DNA from: Anaerolineae bacterium
Lineage (GTDB): Bacteria > Chloroflexota > Anaerolineae > Aggregatilineales > Aggregatilineaceae
Length of the DNA: 64,000 bases
Reading direction: 5' to 3'
Assembly (NCBI GenBank): GCA_018432315.1
Contig: JAHDLB010000004.1
Span: 1 to 64,000 of the forward strand
This document shows positions 1 to 8,208 of this stretch, piece by piece (position 1 is the stretch's first letter; every line of letters begins with the position of its first letter). A program made the translations under genes and the position numbers. The notes under the pieces were generated by a model. The model was not told the origin of the DNA. It saw nothing but the letters and a program-made list of their open reading frames with translations, and searched no databases.

Positions 1-2
1 AA

Positions 3-554
3 GCCATCCCCGCCAACCCGGACAACGAATACGGCTGGGAGAAGCTCTACGCCGAGCGGATGGCGCAGGCGTACGAGCGCAACCGGGGGATGGTGGTGCG
101 CATCGCGCGCTTCCAGAACTGCTACGGGCCGGAGGGCACGTGGACCGGCGGGCGCGAGAAAGCCCCGGCGGCGATCTGCCGCAAGGTGGCCGAGGCCGAG
201 GACGGCGGCACGATCGAGGTGTGGGGCGATGGGTCGGCGATCCGGTCGTACACCTACGTCGATGACATGGTCGAGGGCATCTTCATGCTGATGCACTCGG
301 ACCTCAAGGGCGCGGTGAACATCGGCAGCCCGCAGTACGTGAGCGTCAACGAGCTGGTCGAGACGGTGGCGGCGGTGGCGGGCAAGCGCATCCACATCAA
401 GCACGTGGAGGGGCCGGTGGGCGTGCAGTCGCGCAACTTCAGCAACGCGCGCATCTACTCGATCGGCTGGCAGTCGCGCTTCGACCTGCGCGCCGGCATC
501 GAGCGCACCTATCCCTGGATCGAGGCGCAGGTCAAGGCCGCGCAGCGCGCCTGA
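3..554 (+). CDS. NAD-dependent epimerase/dehydratase, GDP-mannose 3,5-epimerase-like (C-terminal part)
   Basis: The gene enters from the left edge, so its N-terminal NAD-binding Rossmann part is missing. The frame is open from base 3. The visible part begins just before a YGWEK segment, which is the Tyr-x3-Lys catalytic pair of extended short-chain dehydrogenases, followed by RIARFQNCYGPEG and a SYTYVDDMVEG segment typical of GDP-mannose 3,5-epimerases and related sugar-nucleotide epimerases. It would act in the cytoplasm on a nucleotide sugar for polysaccharide or glycan synthesis. The exact substrate cannot be read from this fragment. It ends with TGA at 552-554 and is followed by a hairpin terminator. 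Family assignment is firm; the GDP-mannose epimerase subfamily is likely but not certain. Confidence 0.85.
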   Translation, partial: AIPANPDNEYGWEKLYAERMAQAYERNRGMVVRIARFQNCYGPEGTWTGGREKAPAAICRKVAEAEDGGTIEVWGDGSAIRSYTYVDDMVEGIFMLMHSDLKGAVNIGSPQYVSVNELVETVAAVAGKRIHIKHVEGPVGVQSRNFSNARIYSIGWQSRFDLRAGIERTYPWIEAQVKAAQRA

Positions 555-588
555 TCCGCGCCCGGCAAGGACATACCCATAACGAAAA

Positions 589-614
589 TAGCCCCGCTCT
601 GGGGCTACTTTTTT
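589..614 (+). terminator. Rho-independent terminator after the epimerase gene
   Basis: A 7-bp perfect stem (TAGCCCC at 589-595 pairing with GGGGCTA at 601-607) with a 5-base loop is followed by a run of six T at 609-614. The left flank is A-rich (GAAAA), so it may also slow transcription arriving on the minus strand from the ABC permease gene that ends at 639. Confidence 0.85.
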
Positions 615-638
615 CACTGCGGACGGTGGTCGCGGGGA

Positions 639-1493
639 CTATCCCTTGACCGCCCCCATCGTCAAGCCCCGCACGATATAGCGCTGCACGAACAGGGACA
701 GGATCAGGGGCGGCACGACCGCCATCAGCAGGCGCGTGGAGACGAAGCCGAAGTGGATGCCGCGCACCGTCCCCGTGCTGACGATCTTGACGGTGAACGG
801 CTGCGCCTCGCGCACGGTGAGCACGCTGGCAAACAGGAATTCGTTCCAGGCGAAGGTGAAGCAGATGATGCCTGCCGCGACCAGCGCCGGCCCGGCGATC
901 GGCAGGGCCACGCGCAGGAATACCTGGACGTGGGACGCGCCATCGACCAGCGCCGCTTCTTCCAGGTCTTTGGGGAAGTCCGCGAAAAAGTCGCGCGTGA
1001 TGAGGACGGCAAACGGCATGACGAACGTGGCGTTGACGATGATCATGCCGGCGTAGGTGTCGAACAGGTCCAGCCGCTGGAGCAGCAGGAAAAACGGGAT
1101 GAGCGTCGCCACCGGCGGCAGGAACCGCTGCGAGAGAAACCACGAAACCAGGTTCCGGTTGCCGATCCCGAAGCGGAAACGGGCCAGGCTGTACCCGGCC
1201 ATCGTGCCCAGCGTCAGGGCGATGAGCGTGGCACCGACGGCGATGATGGCGCTGTTCTTCAGCGCGGTGATGTTTTCCCTGCCGGTGCGGCCCAGCTCCG
1301 CGTTCCAGTTGTCGATGATCGGCTCGAACTGGACGAACGGAATCAGGGAGGATTGCAGGGCGTCGCGCTGGGGCTTGAACGACGTGATGATGGCCCACAC
1401 GAACGGGTACAACGCAATGAGCGTCACCAGGGCTACCGCTGCCCACAGGGCGATGCGCTCGACGCTTTGTTTGAGAGATACCTGCCCAACCAT
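639..1493 (-). CDS. Sugar ABC transporter permease, MalG-type
   Basis: Inner-membrane permease subunit of a carbohydrate importer of the CUT1 type (284 aa, usual length for MalG homologues). Six hydrophobic segments are visible, and the EAA loop that contacts the ATPase appears as EEAALVDGASHVQVF with the conserved Gly. The start at 1493 is chosen because AAGGAAGG lies seven bases upstream and the gene then begins 11 bases after the stop of the partner permease; the open frame extends further upstream but would overlap that gene. It is the last gene of a three-gene unit with the MalF-type permease and the binding protein. No ATPase is present here, so it probably shares an MsmX/UgpC-type ATPase encoded elsewhere (inference). 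Confidence 0.92.
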   Translation of the reverse strand: MVGQVSLKQSVERIALWAAVALVTLIALYPFVWAIITSFKPQRDALQSSLIPFVQFEPIIDNWNAELGRTGRENITALKNSAIIAVGATLIALTLGTMAGYSLARFRFGIGNRNLVSWFLSQRFLPPVATLIPFFLLLQRLDLFDTYAGMIIVNATFVMPFAVLITRDFFADFPKDLEEAALVDGASHVQVFLRVALPIAGPALVAAGIICFTFAWNEFLFASVLTVREAQPFTVKIVSTGTVRGIHFGFVSTRLLMAVVPPLILSLFVQRYIVRGLTMGAVKG

Positions 1494-1504
1494 CGGTGCC
1501 TTCC

Positions 1505-2380
1505 TTATTCGATGTCGTAGCGGTGACGAACGCGCCAGAAGAAGATCGAGCTGATGATGATCGCGGTGATAACCAGCAGGTACGCCAGCGCCGAGGCGTA
1601 TCCCATATCGAAGAAGCGCAGCCCCTCCAGGTAGATGTAGTAGGAGTACGTCTGCGTCGATACGCCCGGCCCGCCGCCCGTCAGCGTGTAGGGGATGTCC
1701 AGGATTTTGAACGTTTCCACCAGCCGCAGCATCGTCACCGTGCCGAGCGCCGGAGTGATCATCGGGAACGTGATCCGGCGAAACATGGTCCACGCCGAAG
1801 ACGTGTCCAGCCGCGCCGCCTCGTACAGCTCGTTGGGGATCGACTGCATCGCGGCCAGCACGATGATGAAGACGAACGGCGTCCACTGCCAGACATCCAC
1901 GATCAGCACGGCGAAACGCGCCGACCACGGGTCAGTGATCCAATATACGGGATCGAGTCCCACGCCGCGGATCATGTGGTTGATGGGGCCGCTCTGCTCG
2001 TTGAACAGGATCATGCCGAGCTGGCCCAGGGCGATGGGCGCGGCGAAGATGGGCAGCGTCAGGATCGAGCGAAACGCGCGCAGACCGGGGATCTCGTGAT
2101 TGAACAGCCAGGCGATGAACGTGCCCAGCACGACGGTCAGCAGCACGCTGCCCACGATCACGAAGATGGTCATCTCCATGACTTCGGCGACGCGGTTATC
2201 CTGAAAAATATCCCGGTAGTTCTGGAATCCGATGAATTCGCCCGGACGTGTGCGCCTGCCCATCCGCTTGTCGGTGAAGCTGAGGCCAAGCGAATAAACC
2301 AACGGAAACAGGGTGAAGCAGAGCACCCAGAGCGCACCGGGCAACAAAAAGATCAGCCTGGCTCGGTTGGCACTTTTCAT
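1505..2380 (-). CDS. Sugar ABC transporter permease, MalF-type
   Basis: Second inner-membrane permease of the carbohydrate importer (291 aa). An N-terminal membrane segment follows the start, with further helices and the EAA loop EAARLDTSSAWTMF near the C-terminus. The start at 2380 is preferred because GGGAG sits just upstream, although the spacing is short. An in-frame ATG at 2398 would add six residues but has no ribosome-binding site and lies close to a strong hairpin. It pairs with the MalG-type permease immediately downstream. The hairpin between this gene and the upstream binding-protein gene probably sets the ratio of binding protein to permease. Confidence 0.92.
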   Translation of the reverse strand: MKSANRARLIFLLPGALWVLCFTLFPLVYSLGLSFTDKRMGRRTRPGEFIGFQNYRDIFQDNRVAEVMEMTIFVIVGSVLLTVVLGTFIAWLFNHEIPGLRAFRSILTLPIFAAPIALGQLGMILFNEQSGPINHMIRGVGLDPVYWITDPWSARFAVLIVDVWQWTPFVFIIVLAAMQSIPNELYEAARLDTSSAWTMFRRITFPMITPALGTVTMLRLVETFKILDIPYTLTGGGPGVSTQTYSYYIYLEGLRFFDMGYASALAYLLVITAIIISSIFFWRVRHRYDIE

Positions 2381-2405
2381 AGACTCCCGCCTGTGCATGG
2401 TGTGT

Positions 2406-2436
2406 AAAGGGGAGGGGATCAGCTCCCCTCCCCTTT
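2406..2436 (-). other. Strong intergenic hairpin between binding-protein and permease genes
   Basis: AAAGGGGAGGGGA at 2406-2418 pairs perfectly over 13 bp with 2424-2436, leaving a 5-base loop. On the minus strand it follows the stop of the binding-protein gene by about 30 bases and precedes the MalF-type start. Only three U residues follow the stem, so it is a weak terminator at best. A leaky terminator or a 3'-end stabiliser of the binding-protein message are both plausible, as known for malE-malF type operons. Confidence 0.75.
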
Positions 2437-2465
2437 CAAGCAGTCACTGGGTTCAACCTCATCCT

Positions 2466-4133
2466 TTACTCGGGCGAGTAGCCGATCGATTCCCGGTAGA
2501 TATCCAGCAGGTAGTCACGTCCGATGTCGTCGGTGATTTCCTCCCATTCCTCGGCCACGGCGTCCAGCGCGTCCTGGGGCGAGAGCACGTCGATCATGGC
2601 CTCGGCCAGGCGAATGTCGAGGATGTTCCAGTATTCGGGCGTGCCGGGGATTCGCAGGTAAGTCAGCGTGGTCGGCGGATCGAACAGGTTCTGCCCGTAC
2701 GCCGTGATGTACGACTCGACGTCATCGGCGTTGTACCCCGCCGCCACGTAATCCTCGACCGTGGCCTCGCCGGCGGGCGGGAACAGGTGCGGCAGCGAGC
2801 TGGGATCGACGCCGGTCCAGCCGTAGACCACGTTCCAGAACAGGATGGACGGGTTGGCCTGCATCGCCAGGAAGTAGTAGGCCAGCTCCGGTACGTTCGA
2901 GCGGCTCGAAATGACGCCGTGCCACGACGCGCCGACCAGGTTCCCGACGCAGTTCGGGTTCTCGGCGTCTTCGACGAACTCACCAAGCTCGCGGTCGTAC
3001 CACACTTCAGAGCACGGAATGGGCGCGCCGCCGAGCTTGCCCTGAATGACCGACTGGTTCGGGTCCTGCGCCAGCGAGCCGACGTCGCCCCACGAGAAGG
3101 TCAGCACGGCGTTGTCGTTCAGGAAGTTGTCCCAGGCTTCGCCCAGTTCCCACCCGAACTGTGACTGCGAGCCGGTCGCGGCCAGTTCCTTCAGGAACTC
3201 GAGCGCGGCAACGTGGCCGGGCGAGTTGATGACGGGCGTCATGTCGTCCGGGTCGAACCAGTAGATGTTGTCGTACTTGGTCACGGCGCGCGGATCATCG
3301 CCCTCGGCGGGCGTGATGGCGAACGGTGAGGACAGCGCCATGTAGTGGAAATGGCCCTGGCCGCCCACTTTCAGGTGCAGGCTGATGCCATCATCCGCAT
3401 CGCCGTCGCCGTTCCAGTCTTTGCCGTTGAAGAAGCGGGACACTTTCAACACCTGCTGCCAGGTGCGCGGTGGGACGGGCATCGGCTCGCCCACTTCTTC
3501 TTCATAGGCGGCCTGCCACTCCGGGTCTTCCAGAATGTCGCGGCGATAGTAGAGCATCTGCGCGTCGCCATCGTTGACGACCCCGTACCAGTTGTCGCCC
3601 CATTTGAGCAGTTGCTGCAGCGGGGCGGCCACTTTCTCAGGCTCCCAAACGGGATAGCCCTCAGCGCCGATGTAATCATCGATCGGGATGATCCAGTCGT
3701 TGCTGATGTAGTCGCCGTAGAACCACGACGCGTTGATGATGGCATCGTAGGTGTTCTGGTTGGTCGAGAAGTCGATGGTGAGCGTGGTGAGCATCTGCTC
3801 GAAGGGGATTTCGATGATCTCCAGCTCGGCGCCGGTGACCGCCTGGAACGCCTCGCGCCAGAAGTAGGGAGCCCCCGAGATCACGCCGCGCGTGCCGCTG
3901 GCGAGCACACCGATCGTCAGTGTCTCGCCCTCGAACCGGTCGCGCGCATCAGGGAGATCGGCGGCCAGCAGCGCGGCCATGGCGCTCTCGCGCTCAGCAT
4001 CGTCGATGGCGTTGGGGAACAGGTCCTCCGCGCTCATGCCGTCGAACGGGCCGCCATCCTGAGCGCCCACCATCATGCTTCCGGAAGGCACAACCAGGGC
4101 TAGCAGAACGCATAAAACGATTAGCTTCCTCAT
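2466..4133 (-). CDS. Extracellular sugar-binding protein of an ABC importer
   Basis: Exported solute-binding protein (555 aa), longer than the usual 400-450 aa of family 1 carbohydrate-binding proteins. It starts with a signal peptide (MRK, a hydrophobic core, then an AQD cleavage region near residue 24). The body contains a fold-typical LTIGVLASGTRG strand, a TYDAIINASWFYGDYIS segment and many Trp/Tyr residues suited to sugar stacking. No lipobox Cys is evident, so anchoring is unclear. AGGAGG eight bases upstream fixes the start. It is first in a minus-strand unit with two permeases, behind a strong promoter and a palindromic operator-like site. The substrate is unknown; oligosaccharides or polyols are the likely range. 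Confidence 0.9.
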   Translation of the reverse strand: MRKLIVLCVLLALVVPSGSMMVGAQDGGPFDGMSAEDLFPNAIDDAERESAMAALLAADLPDARDRFEGETLTIGVLASGTRGVISGAPYFWREAFQAVTGAELEIIEIPFEQMLTTLTIDFSTNQNTYDAIINASWFYGDYISNDWIIPIDDYIGAEGYPVWEPEKVAAPLQQLLKWGDNWYGVVNDGDAQMLYYRRDILEDPEWQAAYEEEVGEPMPVPPRTWQQVLKVSRFFNGKDWNGDGDADDGISLHLKVGGQGHFHYMALSSPFAITPAEGDDPRAVTKYDNIYWFDPDDMTPVINSPGHVAALEFLKELAATGSQSQFGWELGEAWDNFLNDNAVLTFSWGDVGSLAQDPNQSVIQGKLGGAPIPCSEVWYDRELGEFVEDAENPNCVGNLVGASWHGVISSRSNVPELAYYFLAMQANPSILFWNVVYGWTGVDPSSLPHLFPPAGEATVEDYVAAGYNADDVESYITAYGQNLFDPPTTLTYLRIPGTPEYWNILDIRLAEAMIDVLSPQDALDAVAEEWEEITDDIGRDYLLDIYRESIGYSPE

Positions 4134-4169
4134 TAGTATTGCCTCCTGAAACTATAATCATTAAGCGAT

Positions 4170-4187
4170 GTTCACCTACCAGTGAAC
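4170..4187 (-). promoter_or_regulatory. Palindromic operator candidate for the sugar ABC operon
   Basis: GTTCAC-N6-GTGAAC is a perfect inverted repeat. It begins just downstream of the start point predicted from the promoter at 4196-4224, the classic position for a repressor such as LacI or GntR types. No regulator gene lies next to it. Confidence 0.6.
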
Positions 4188-4195
4188 TCAAAGAC

Positions 4196-4224
4196 AGTAT
4201 ATTACAATGGTGAGTGCAAGTCAA
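4196..4224 (-). promoter_or_regulatory. Sigma-70 type promoter of the sugar ABC operon
   Basis: On the minus strand TTGACT (4219-4224) and TATACT (4196-4201) are separated by exactly 17 bases. The predicted start is near 4189, giving a leader of about 55 bases to the binding-protein start. Confidence 0.75.
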
Positions 4225-4312
4225 TAAAACACAGCGCGGCTTGAACCATCGAACAGGTTTCGCGCCGCGCGTTGTGTCAGCAGGCCGGGGCCTGGACGGC
4301 ATCCAGCCGGAG

Positions 4313-4714
4313 TTAGTCGAGGACGGCGAACGCCTCGATCTCGATCAGGAATTCCGGGCGCGCCAGCCCGGGCACGCCGATCCACGTGGTGGCGGGCGGG
4401 TTGTCGGGGAAGAACGCGAGCAGCCCGTCGCGCACCGGCCTCGTGTCGTCGATCGCGGCCTGGACAATGTAGATGCGCAGCGACGCGATGTCGCCCAGCG
4501 TGCCACCCGCGGCGCGCATGGCCGTTTCGAGATTCTCGAGCGCCCGGAACGTCTGCCGGCGCAAATCGCCCGGCCCGACGATCTGCCCGTGCTCGTCCCA
4601 GGCCACCTGGCCCGAGATCGACACGATGCGCGATCCCTGGCTCACGACGATCTGCGAGAAGCCGTACTGCAAGCTGTCGAACAGCTCTCCGGGGTTGATA
4701 GCGTGTTTGGTCAT
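4313..4714 (-). CDS. RidA/YjgF family reactive-intermediate deaminase
   Basis: 133-aa cytoplasmic protein of the Rid family. Family members hydrolyse reactive enamine/imine intermediates released by PLP enzymes. Family features seen are VSISGQVAWDEHGQIVGPGD, a TFRALENLETAMRAAGG helix, and a C-terminal GLARPEFLIEIEA strand where archetypal RidA has the substrate-binding Arg. AGGAG eight bases upstream supports the start. It is transcribed alone from its own promoter (4786-4814), between the sugar ABC operon and the divergent deacylase gene. The subfamily, and so the true substrate, cannot be fixed by eye. Confidence 0.88.
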   Translation of the reverse strand: MTKHAINPGELFDSLQYGFSQIVVSQGSRIVSISGQVAWDEHGQIVGPGDLRRQTFRALENLETAMRAAGGTLGDIASLRIYIVQAAIDDTRPVRDGLLAFFPDNPPATTWIGVPGLARPEFLIEIEAFAVLD

Positions 4715-4785
4715 CGCTTGTGCTCCTGTGGTAGTGCGAACGGGCCTCGCTCATCCGGCCTGCCTGCCAGTTCGAGCGGGCGATC

Positions 4786-4814
4786 ATTATAGTGCTCGCG
4801 GCGGCGGGCGTCCA
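4786..4814 (-). promoter_or_regulatory. Promoter of the RidA gene
   Basis: Minus-strand TGGACG (4809-4814), 17-base spacer, perfect TATAAT (4786-4791). It lies about 70 bases before the RidA start. Confidence 0.6.
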
Positions 4815-4820
4815 CGCTTC

Positions 4821-4850
4821 TTGCGCCTTTCGCGGCGTTCGCGGTATGGT
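4821..4850 (+). promoter_or_regulatory. Weak promoter candidate for the deacylase gene
   Basis: TTGCGC (4821-4826), 18-base spacer, TATGGT (4845-4850). It would start transcription about 30 bases before the ATG at 4886. The match is modest and the call tentative. Confidence 0.3.
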
Positions 4851-4885
4851 TGGCGCAGCGGTTCGGAACGGATAGCGAGCGTGGA

Positions 4886-5338
4886 ATGAGAGCAGTCTTA
4901 CAGCGGGTGAAACGCGGCGCGGTGCGCGTCAATGGCGCGGTGGTGGGCGAGATCGATCACGGCTTCGTGATCCTGGTGGGCGTGGGGCATGGCGACGGCG
5001 ACGCCCAGGCGCAGTGGCTGGCGCGCAAGATCGCCGGGCTGCGCGTGTTCGAAGACGCGGACGGCAAGTTCAACCGCTCGCTGCTGGACGTGGGCGGCGG
5101 GTGCCTCGTCGTGTCGCAGTTCACGCTCTACGCCGACTCGCGCAAGGGCCGCCGCCCCAGCTTCGTCGATGCCGCCCCGCCGGAGATCGCCGAGCCGCTG
5201 ATCGAGCGGTTCGCCGGGATGCTGCGCCAGGCGGGCGTCGAGCGGGTGGCGATGGGTGTCTTTGGCGCGCGGATGCAGGTCGAGATCCACAACGATGGCC
5301 CGGTGACGATCTGGTTGGATACCGATCAGGTGGGCTGA
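4886..5338 (+). CDS. dtd: D-aminoacyl-tRNA deacylase
   Basis: 150-aa cytoplasmic enzyme that hydrolyses D-aminoacyl-tRNAs (D-Tyr-tRNA and others), protecting translation. Both diagnostic motifs are present: SQFTLYAD near residue 77, and NDGPVT near the C-terminus, which supplies the cross-subunit Gly-Pro. The start MRAVLQRV at 4886 matches the family N-terminus; an in-frame ATG 36 bases upstream would fall inside the predicted -10 element and add unconserved residues. The downstream PstS-like gene is on the same strand 77 bases away and need not be co-transcribed. Confidence 0.95.
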   Translation: MRAVLQRVKRGAVRVNGAVVGEIDHGFVILVGVGHGDGDAQAQWLARKIAGLRVFEDADGKFNRSLLDVGGGCLVVSQFTLYADSRKGRRPSFVDAAPPEIAEPLIERFAGMLRQAGVERVAMGVFGARMQVEIHNDGPVTIWLDTDQVG

Positions 5339-5415
5339 ATCAGCGCAGCAGAGGGCGAGGCTCCTCCGAACGACCTGCCGCGCGATCGATATCGATGGAG
5401 TGTGGAGGTTGCTCG

Positions 5416-6474
5416 ATGAAAAACACGCCGTTGGCCGGATTCGTGATCCTGGCCGCTCTCTTCGTTTTGGTCGCCGCGATAGGTTTTGCGGCGTCCCTTC
5501 CCGCCGCCGCCCAGCAGGACGCCACCCCCTCGCCGACCCCATTCCCGACGCCGTTCCCCACCCTGGCGCCGGTGGGTGACCTCGCGATCATCGCAGCGGA
5601 CTACCCGCGCGTCGATGGCTCGACGTCGACGCTGCCGCTCCAGCAGTTGGTTGCCTGCAAGATTCTCGGCGCGTCCTGCGTGTGGCTGGAGGGCATCTTC
5701 GGCCCGGAGCGCTGGATCGCGCACGTCGTCGCCATGGATGAGCCAATCTCGCCGGAGCTCGACGTGCTCAACAGGCTGCACCATACCGGCACGCACGAGT
5801 CCTACCTGAACCTGATCGGCGGGGCAGTCGACCTCATCCTGGTGGCGCGCGAGCCGTCAGGCGACGAGCTGACCCTCGCGGAGACGGAAGGTGTCGCGCT
5901 GGATGCGCGGCCCATCGCCCTGGACGCGTTCGTATTCCTGGTCAACGCGGAGAATCCCATCCCCACCCTCAGCCTGGACGCCGTTCGCGGGATCTACACC
6001 GGGGAGATCACGAGCTGGTCCGAGCTGGGCATCGACGAGCCGCTCGGCGGCGATCCGGAGGACCCGATTCATGCGTACCTGCGCAATCCGAACTCCGGCA
6101 GCCAGGAACTGATGGAGGCACTGGTCATGCAGGGGGGCGCGATGATCGAGGCGCCGGACATGATCCTGGAGTCCATGATCGGGCCAATCAACGCGATCAG
6201 CACGGACGTGGCTGGTATCGGCTATTCGGTCTACTACTATGCCACGGCCATCAATCCCGACGAAAGCGTGAGGCTGCTGGCGGTCGAGGGCGTGCCGCCG
6301 GAAGCCGGCACGATCGCCGAAAGGCGCTACCCGCTGACGGCGGAGGTGTACGCCGTCCTGCGCGCGGATACGCCGGCGGACTCCACGGCGGCGCTGTTGC
6401 GCGACTGGCTGCTCGGCGTCGAGGGCCAGCGCGTCGTCGCCGAAAGCGGCTATGTCCCGCTGCCGGTGGAGTAG
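5416..6474 (+). CDS. Exported PstS-like phosphate-binding protein
   Basis: 352-aa exported substrate-binding protein of the PstS type. Residues 1-32 form a signal peptide ending AAA, followed by a Thr/Pro-rich linker (about 36-50). The family's phosphate-loop features follow: DGSTST near the mature N-terminus, a DLILVAREPSGDEL segment, RNPNSGSQELM in the second lobe and AGIGYSVYYY. GGAGG seven bases upstream selects the start at 5416 over an ATG at 5395. No pstC, pstA or pstB is nearby, so it could be a stand-alone phosphate binder or sensor. It converges with the regulator gene ending 18 bases away. Confidence 0.85.
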   Translation: MKNTPLAGFVILAALFVLVAAIGFAASLPAAAQQDATPSPTPFPTPFPTLAPVGDLAIIAADYPRVDGSTSTLPLQQLVACKILGASCVWLEGIFGPERWIAHVVAMDEPISPELDVLNRLHHTGTHESYLNLIGGAVDLILVAREPSGDELTLAETEGVALDARPIALDAFVFLVNAENPIPTLSLDAVRGIYTGEITSWSELGIDEPLGGDPEDPIHAYLRNPNSGSQELMEALVMQGGAMIEAPDMILESMIGPINAISTDVAGIGYSVYYYATAINPDESVRLLAVEGVPPEAGTIAERRYPLTAEVYAVLRADTPADSTAALLRDWLLGVEGQRVVAESGYVPLPVE

Positions 6475-6492
6475 GCGCGCGGGCAGGGGCGG

Positions 6493-7554
6493 TCAGTGGT
6501 GGAGGACGTCGAACAGGGTTTCCGGCAGCGCGTTGATCGCGTCTTCCCGGACGGTGTAGGTGATGGTGCGGTTGTCGTGGGTTTCCTCGGCGATCAAACC
6601 GGCTTCCTTGAGCTGGGCCAGGTGCCGCGACACTGCCGAGGGGGATAGGTTCAGCTTGTGGGCGATTCGCTTGCCGTGCATCTGTTGGCCGTGGTGCGCG
6701 ATCAGGCGCAGGATGTCGATCCGCGAACCGTCGGACAGCGCCTTGAAGACGTTCACCAACTGCTGCTTGCTGCGTTCCAGCTCGGCCAGCCGCGCCTCGG
6801 TGCGCTCGCTGTTGAACAGCACCGTGATATTGCCGTAGCCGTAAAACATGTACACCGACGAGGGCATCAGGTACACCGGGACGTACACGATGTCCGTCAC
6901 CGGGTATTCTTCCGGCAGCGGCGGCAGCATCTCGGACTTGCCGGTGACGTGCTCGAGCAGGCCCGCGCCCCCCAGCCGGGCGAGCAGGGCCGATTTATCG
7001 TCGAGCGCGCGCTCCCAATGGGGGCGCAGGGACTCGATCTGCCCGGCGAAGAAGTCCTCCCAATACCACTGCCACAGATCGGCCAGGCGGTTCTGGAAGG
7101 CGGGCACGTCGGCCAGGATCGCTTCGAGCGGCACGTGGGTATACATCCAGTGGGTATCGTACTCCGACCCCACGAGTTTCTCGCGCAGCCGGTCGGCGTC
7201 GAGGCCGGTCTCGGCGATCTCCTCGCGCCGCAGAATGCGCCCCATGCAGTAAAAAATGAAGGTGACCGGGTCCATCGTGCGGATATACTCGATATATCCG
7301 GGCACGTCGTCGTGATCGGCGTAATCAACCGCCAGCTCGAAAAAGAGCGCGCCGTTGAAGTACGGCTCGTACAGATCGTCCAGCTCGCGCAGCAAGCCGG
7401 GTGGGAGGACCGCCCGCGCCGCAGCCGTCCACTCGGCGCGCGCGCCCGGTTTGCGCAGGGTCTGGAGACTGAGCATCATCTCGTAGACCGGCGAGGACTG
7501 GAAACGAACCATCTCGGTAATGGGGTCGGTTGCGTCGATCACTTCGAGCGGCAT
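6493..7554 (-). CDS. ArsR-type winged-helix transcriptional regulator with large N-terminal domain
   Basis: 353 aa. The C-terminal about 90 residues are an ArsR/SmtB winged helix: LVNVFKALSDGSRIDILRLI, a recognition helix LSPSAVSRHLAQLKEAGLI, and a THDNRTITYTVRED wing. The N-terminal 250 residues are Trp/Tyr-rich and lack recognisable metal-binding Cys; they resemble the DUF5937-type extension found on some ArsR-like proteins. It probably senses a ligand through that domain, but no ligand is apparent. An AAGGTG ribosome site precedes the start. It lies 39 bases downstream of the receiver-like gene on the same strand, so the two may share the promoter at 8106-8134. Confidence 0.85.
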   Translation of the reverse strand: MPLEVIDATDPITEMVRFQSSPVYEMMLSLQTLRKPGARAEWTAAARAVLPPGLLRELDDLYEPYFNGALFFELAVDYADHDDVPGYIEYIRTMDPVTFIFYCMGRILRREEIAETGLDADRLREKLVGSEYDTHWMYTHVPLEAILADVPAFQNRLADLWQWYWEDFFAGQIESLRPHWERALDDKSALLARLGGAGLLEHVTGKSEMLPPLPEEYPVTDIVYVPVYLMPSSVYMFYGYGNITVLFNSERTEARLAELERSKQQLVNVFKALSDGSRIDILRLIAHHGQQMHGKRIAHKLNLSPSAVSRHLAQLKEAGLIAEETHDNRTITYTVREDAINALPETLFDVLHH

Positions 7555-7593
7555 ACGGTCACCTTCTTGTCATGGGCATAAGGATGTCTTCGT

Positions 7594-8052
7594 TCACTCG
7601 CACGAGGCCCAGGCCGGGCTGAGATACGCGCCGGCCATCTGCCCGACGAGCGCTTTCAGGTCCGCGGCCCGTTCGGGAAGCTCTACCACGTCGTCGGCGC
7701 CAAGCCGGCGAGCGCGATCGCGCAGCAGGTGCGGCAGGCGGCGCCCCACCACCAGCACCGGGACGGCGGGATGCTCCACCCGCACCGGCGCCAGGATCGA
7801 CAGGTCGACCAGGTGGCGGGCATCGACCCCGACGACGACCAGGTCGAAGTCGTAGAACTCCAATGCGCGCAGGGCATCGTCCTGCTGGTCGACCAGCACC
7901 ACCGAAATGCCCTGGTTCAACAGCAAGCTCACGGTATCGACCAGCACGTTGGCAGGGCCGTTAGGACGATCGATGACCAGCACCTGGGCCGGGCAGCGAA
8001 AGGCGGGGGACAGGTGGTTGACGGTTGGAGCCAACTCGGTTTGTGATTGCAT
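7594..8052 (-). CDS. CheY-like (pseudo)receiver domain protein
   Basis: 152 aa, single domain. Alternating hydrophobic strands (VLVIDR, SVVLVDQQ, DLVVVGVD, VPVLVVGRR) and a C-terminal ADDVVELPE segment fit a response-regulator receiver fold. At the expected phosphoacceptor position after the third strand (DLVVVGVD) Gly replaces the canonical Asp, with an Asp two residues later, so phosphorylation is doubtful. The N-terminal 20 residues look disordered. It is first in a minus-strand pair with the ArsR-type regulator, behind a good promoter and a palindrome. A signalling adaptor is the best guess. Confidence 0.65.
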   Translation of the reverse strand: MQSQTELAPTVNHLSPAFRCPAQVLVIDRPNGPANVLVDTVSLLLNQGISVVLVDQQDDALRALEFYDFDLVVVGVDARHLVDLSILAPVRVEHPAVPVLVVGRRLPHLLRDRARRLGADDVVELPERAADLKALVGQMAGAYLSPAWASCE

Positions 8053-8078
8053 AAGGCCCTCGCTTGTTCACTTGCTTA

Positions 8079-8098
8079 ATTGCGTGATTGTGCAATTG
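8079..8098 (-). promoter_or_regulatory. Palindromic operator candidate before the receiver-like gene
   Basis: AATTGC-N8-GCAATT is a perfect inverted repeat inside an AT-rich leader and starts right after the predicted transcription start. The binding protein is unknown; the ArsR-type product of the same unit is an obvious candidate (inference). Confidence 0.45.
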
Positions 8099-8105
8099 TG
8101 ATATC

Positions 8106-8134
8106 AGTTTAGCATGAAATCGTCCCGCCGTCAA
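8106..8134 (-). promoter_or_regulatory. Promoter of the receiver-like / ArsR-type pair
   Basis: Minus-strand TTGACG (8129-8134), 17-base spacer, TAAACT (8106-8111) preceded by TGC, an extended -10. The predicted start is near 8099. Confidence 0.65.
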
Positions 8135-8208
8135 GACCCCCGGCCCGCTTTTGCGCCCCTCTCTCACATCCACTAAGATCACTCCCATCCGCAAACAGGA
8201 GGTTGACC

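Noticed and set aside
1494-1928. Upstream extension of the MalG-type permease frame
   Set aside because: It overlaps the MalF-type permease gene in a different frame; AAGGAAGG before 1493 marks the real start.
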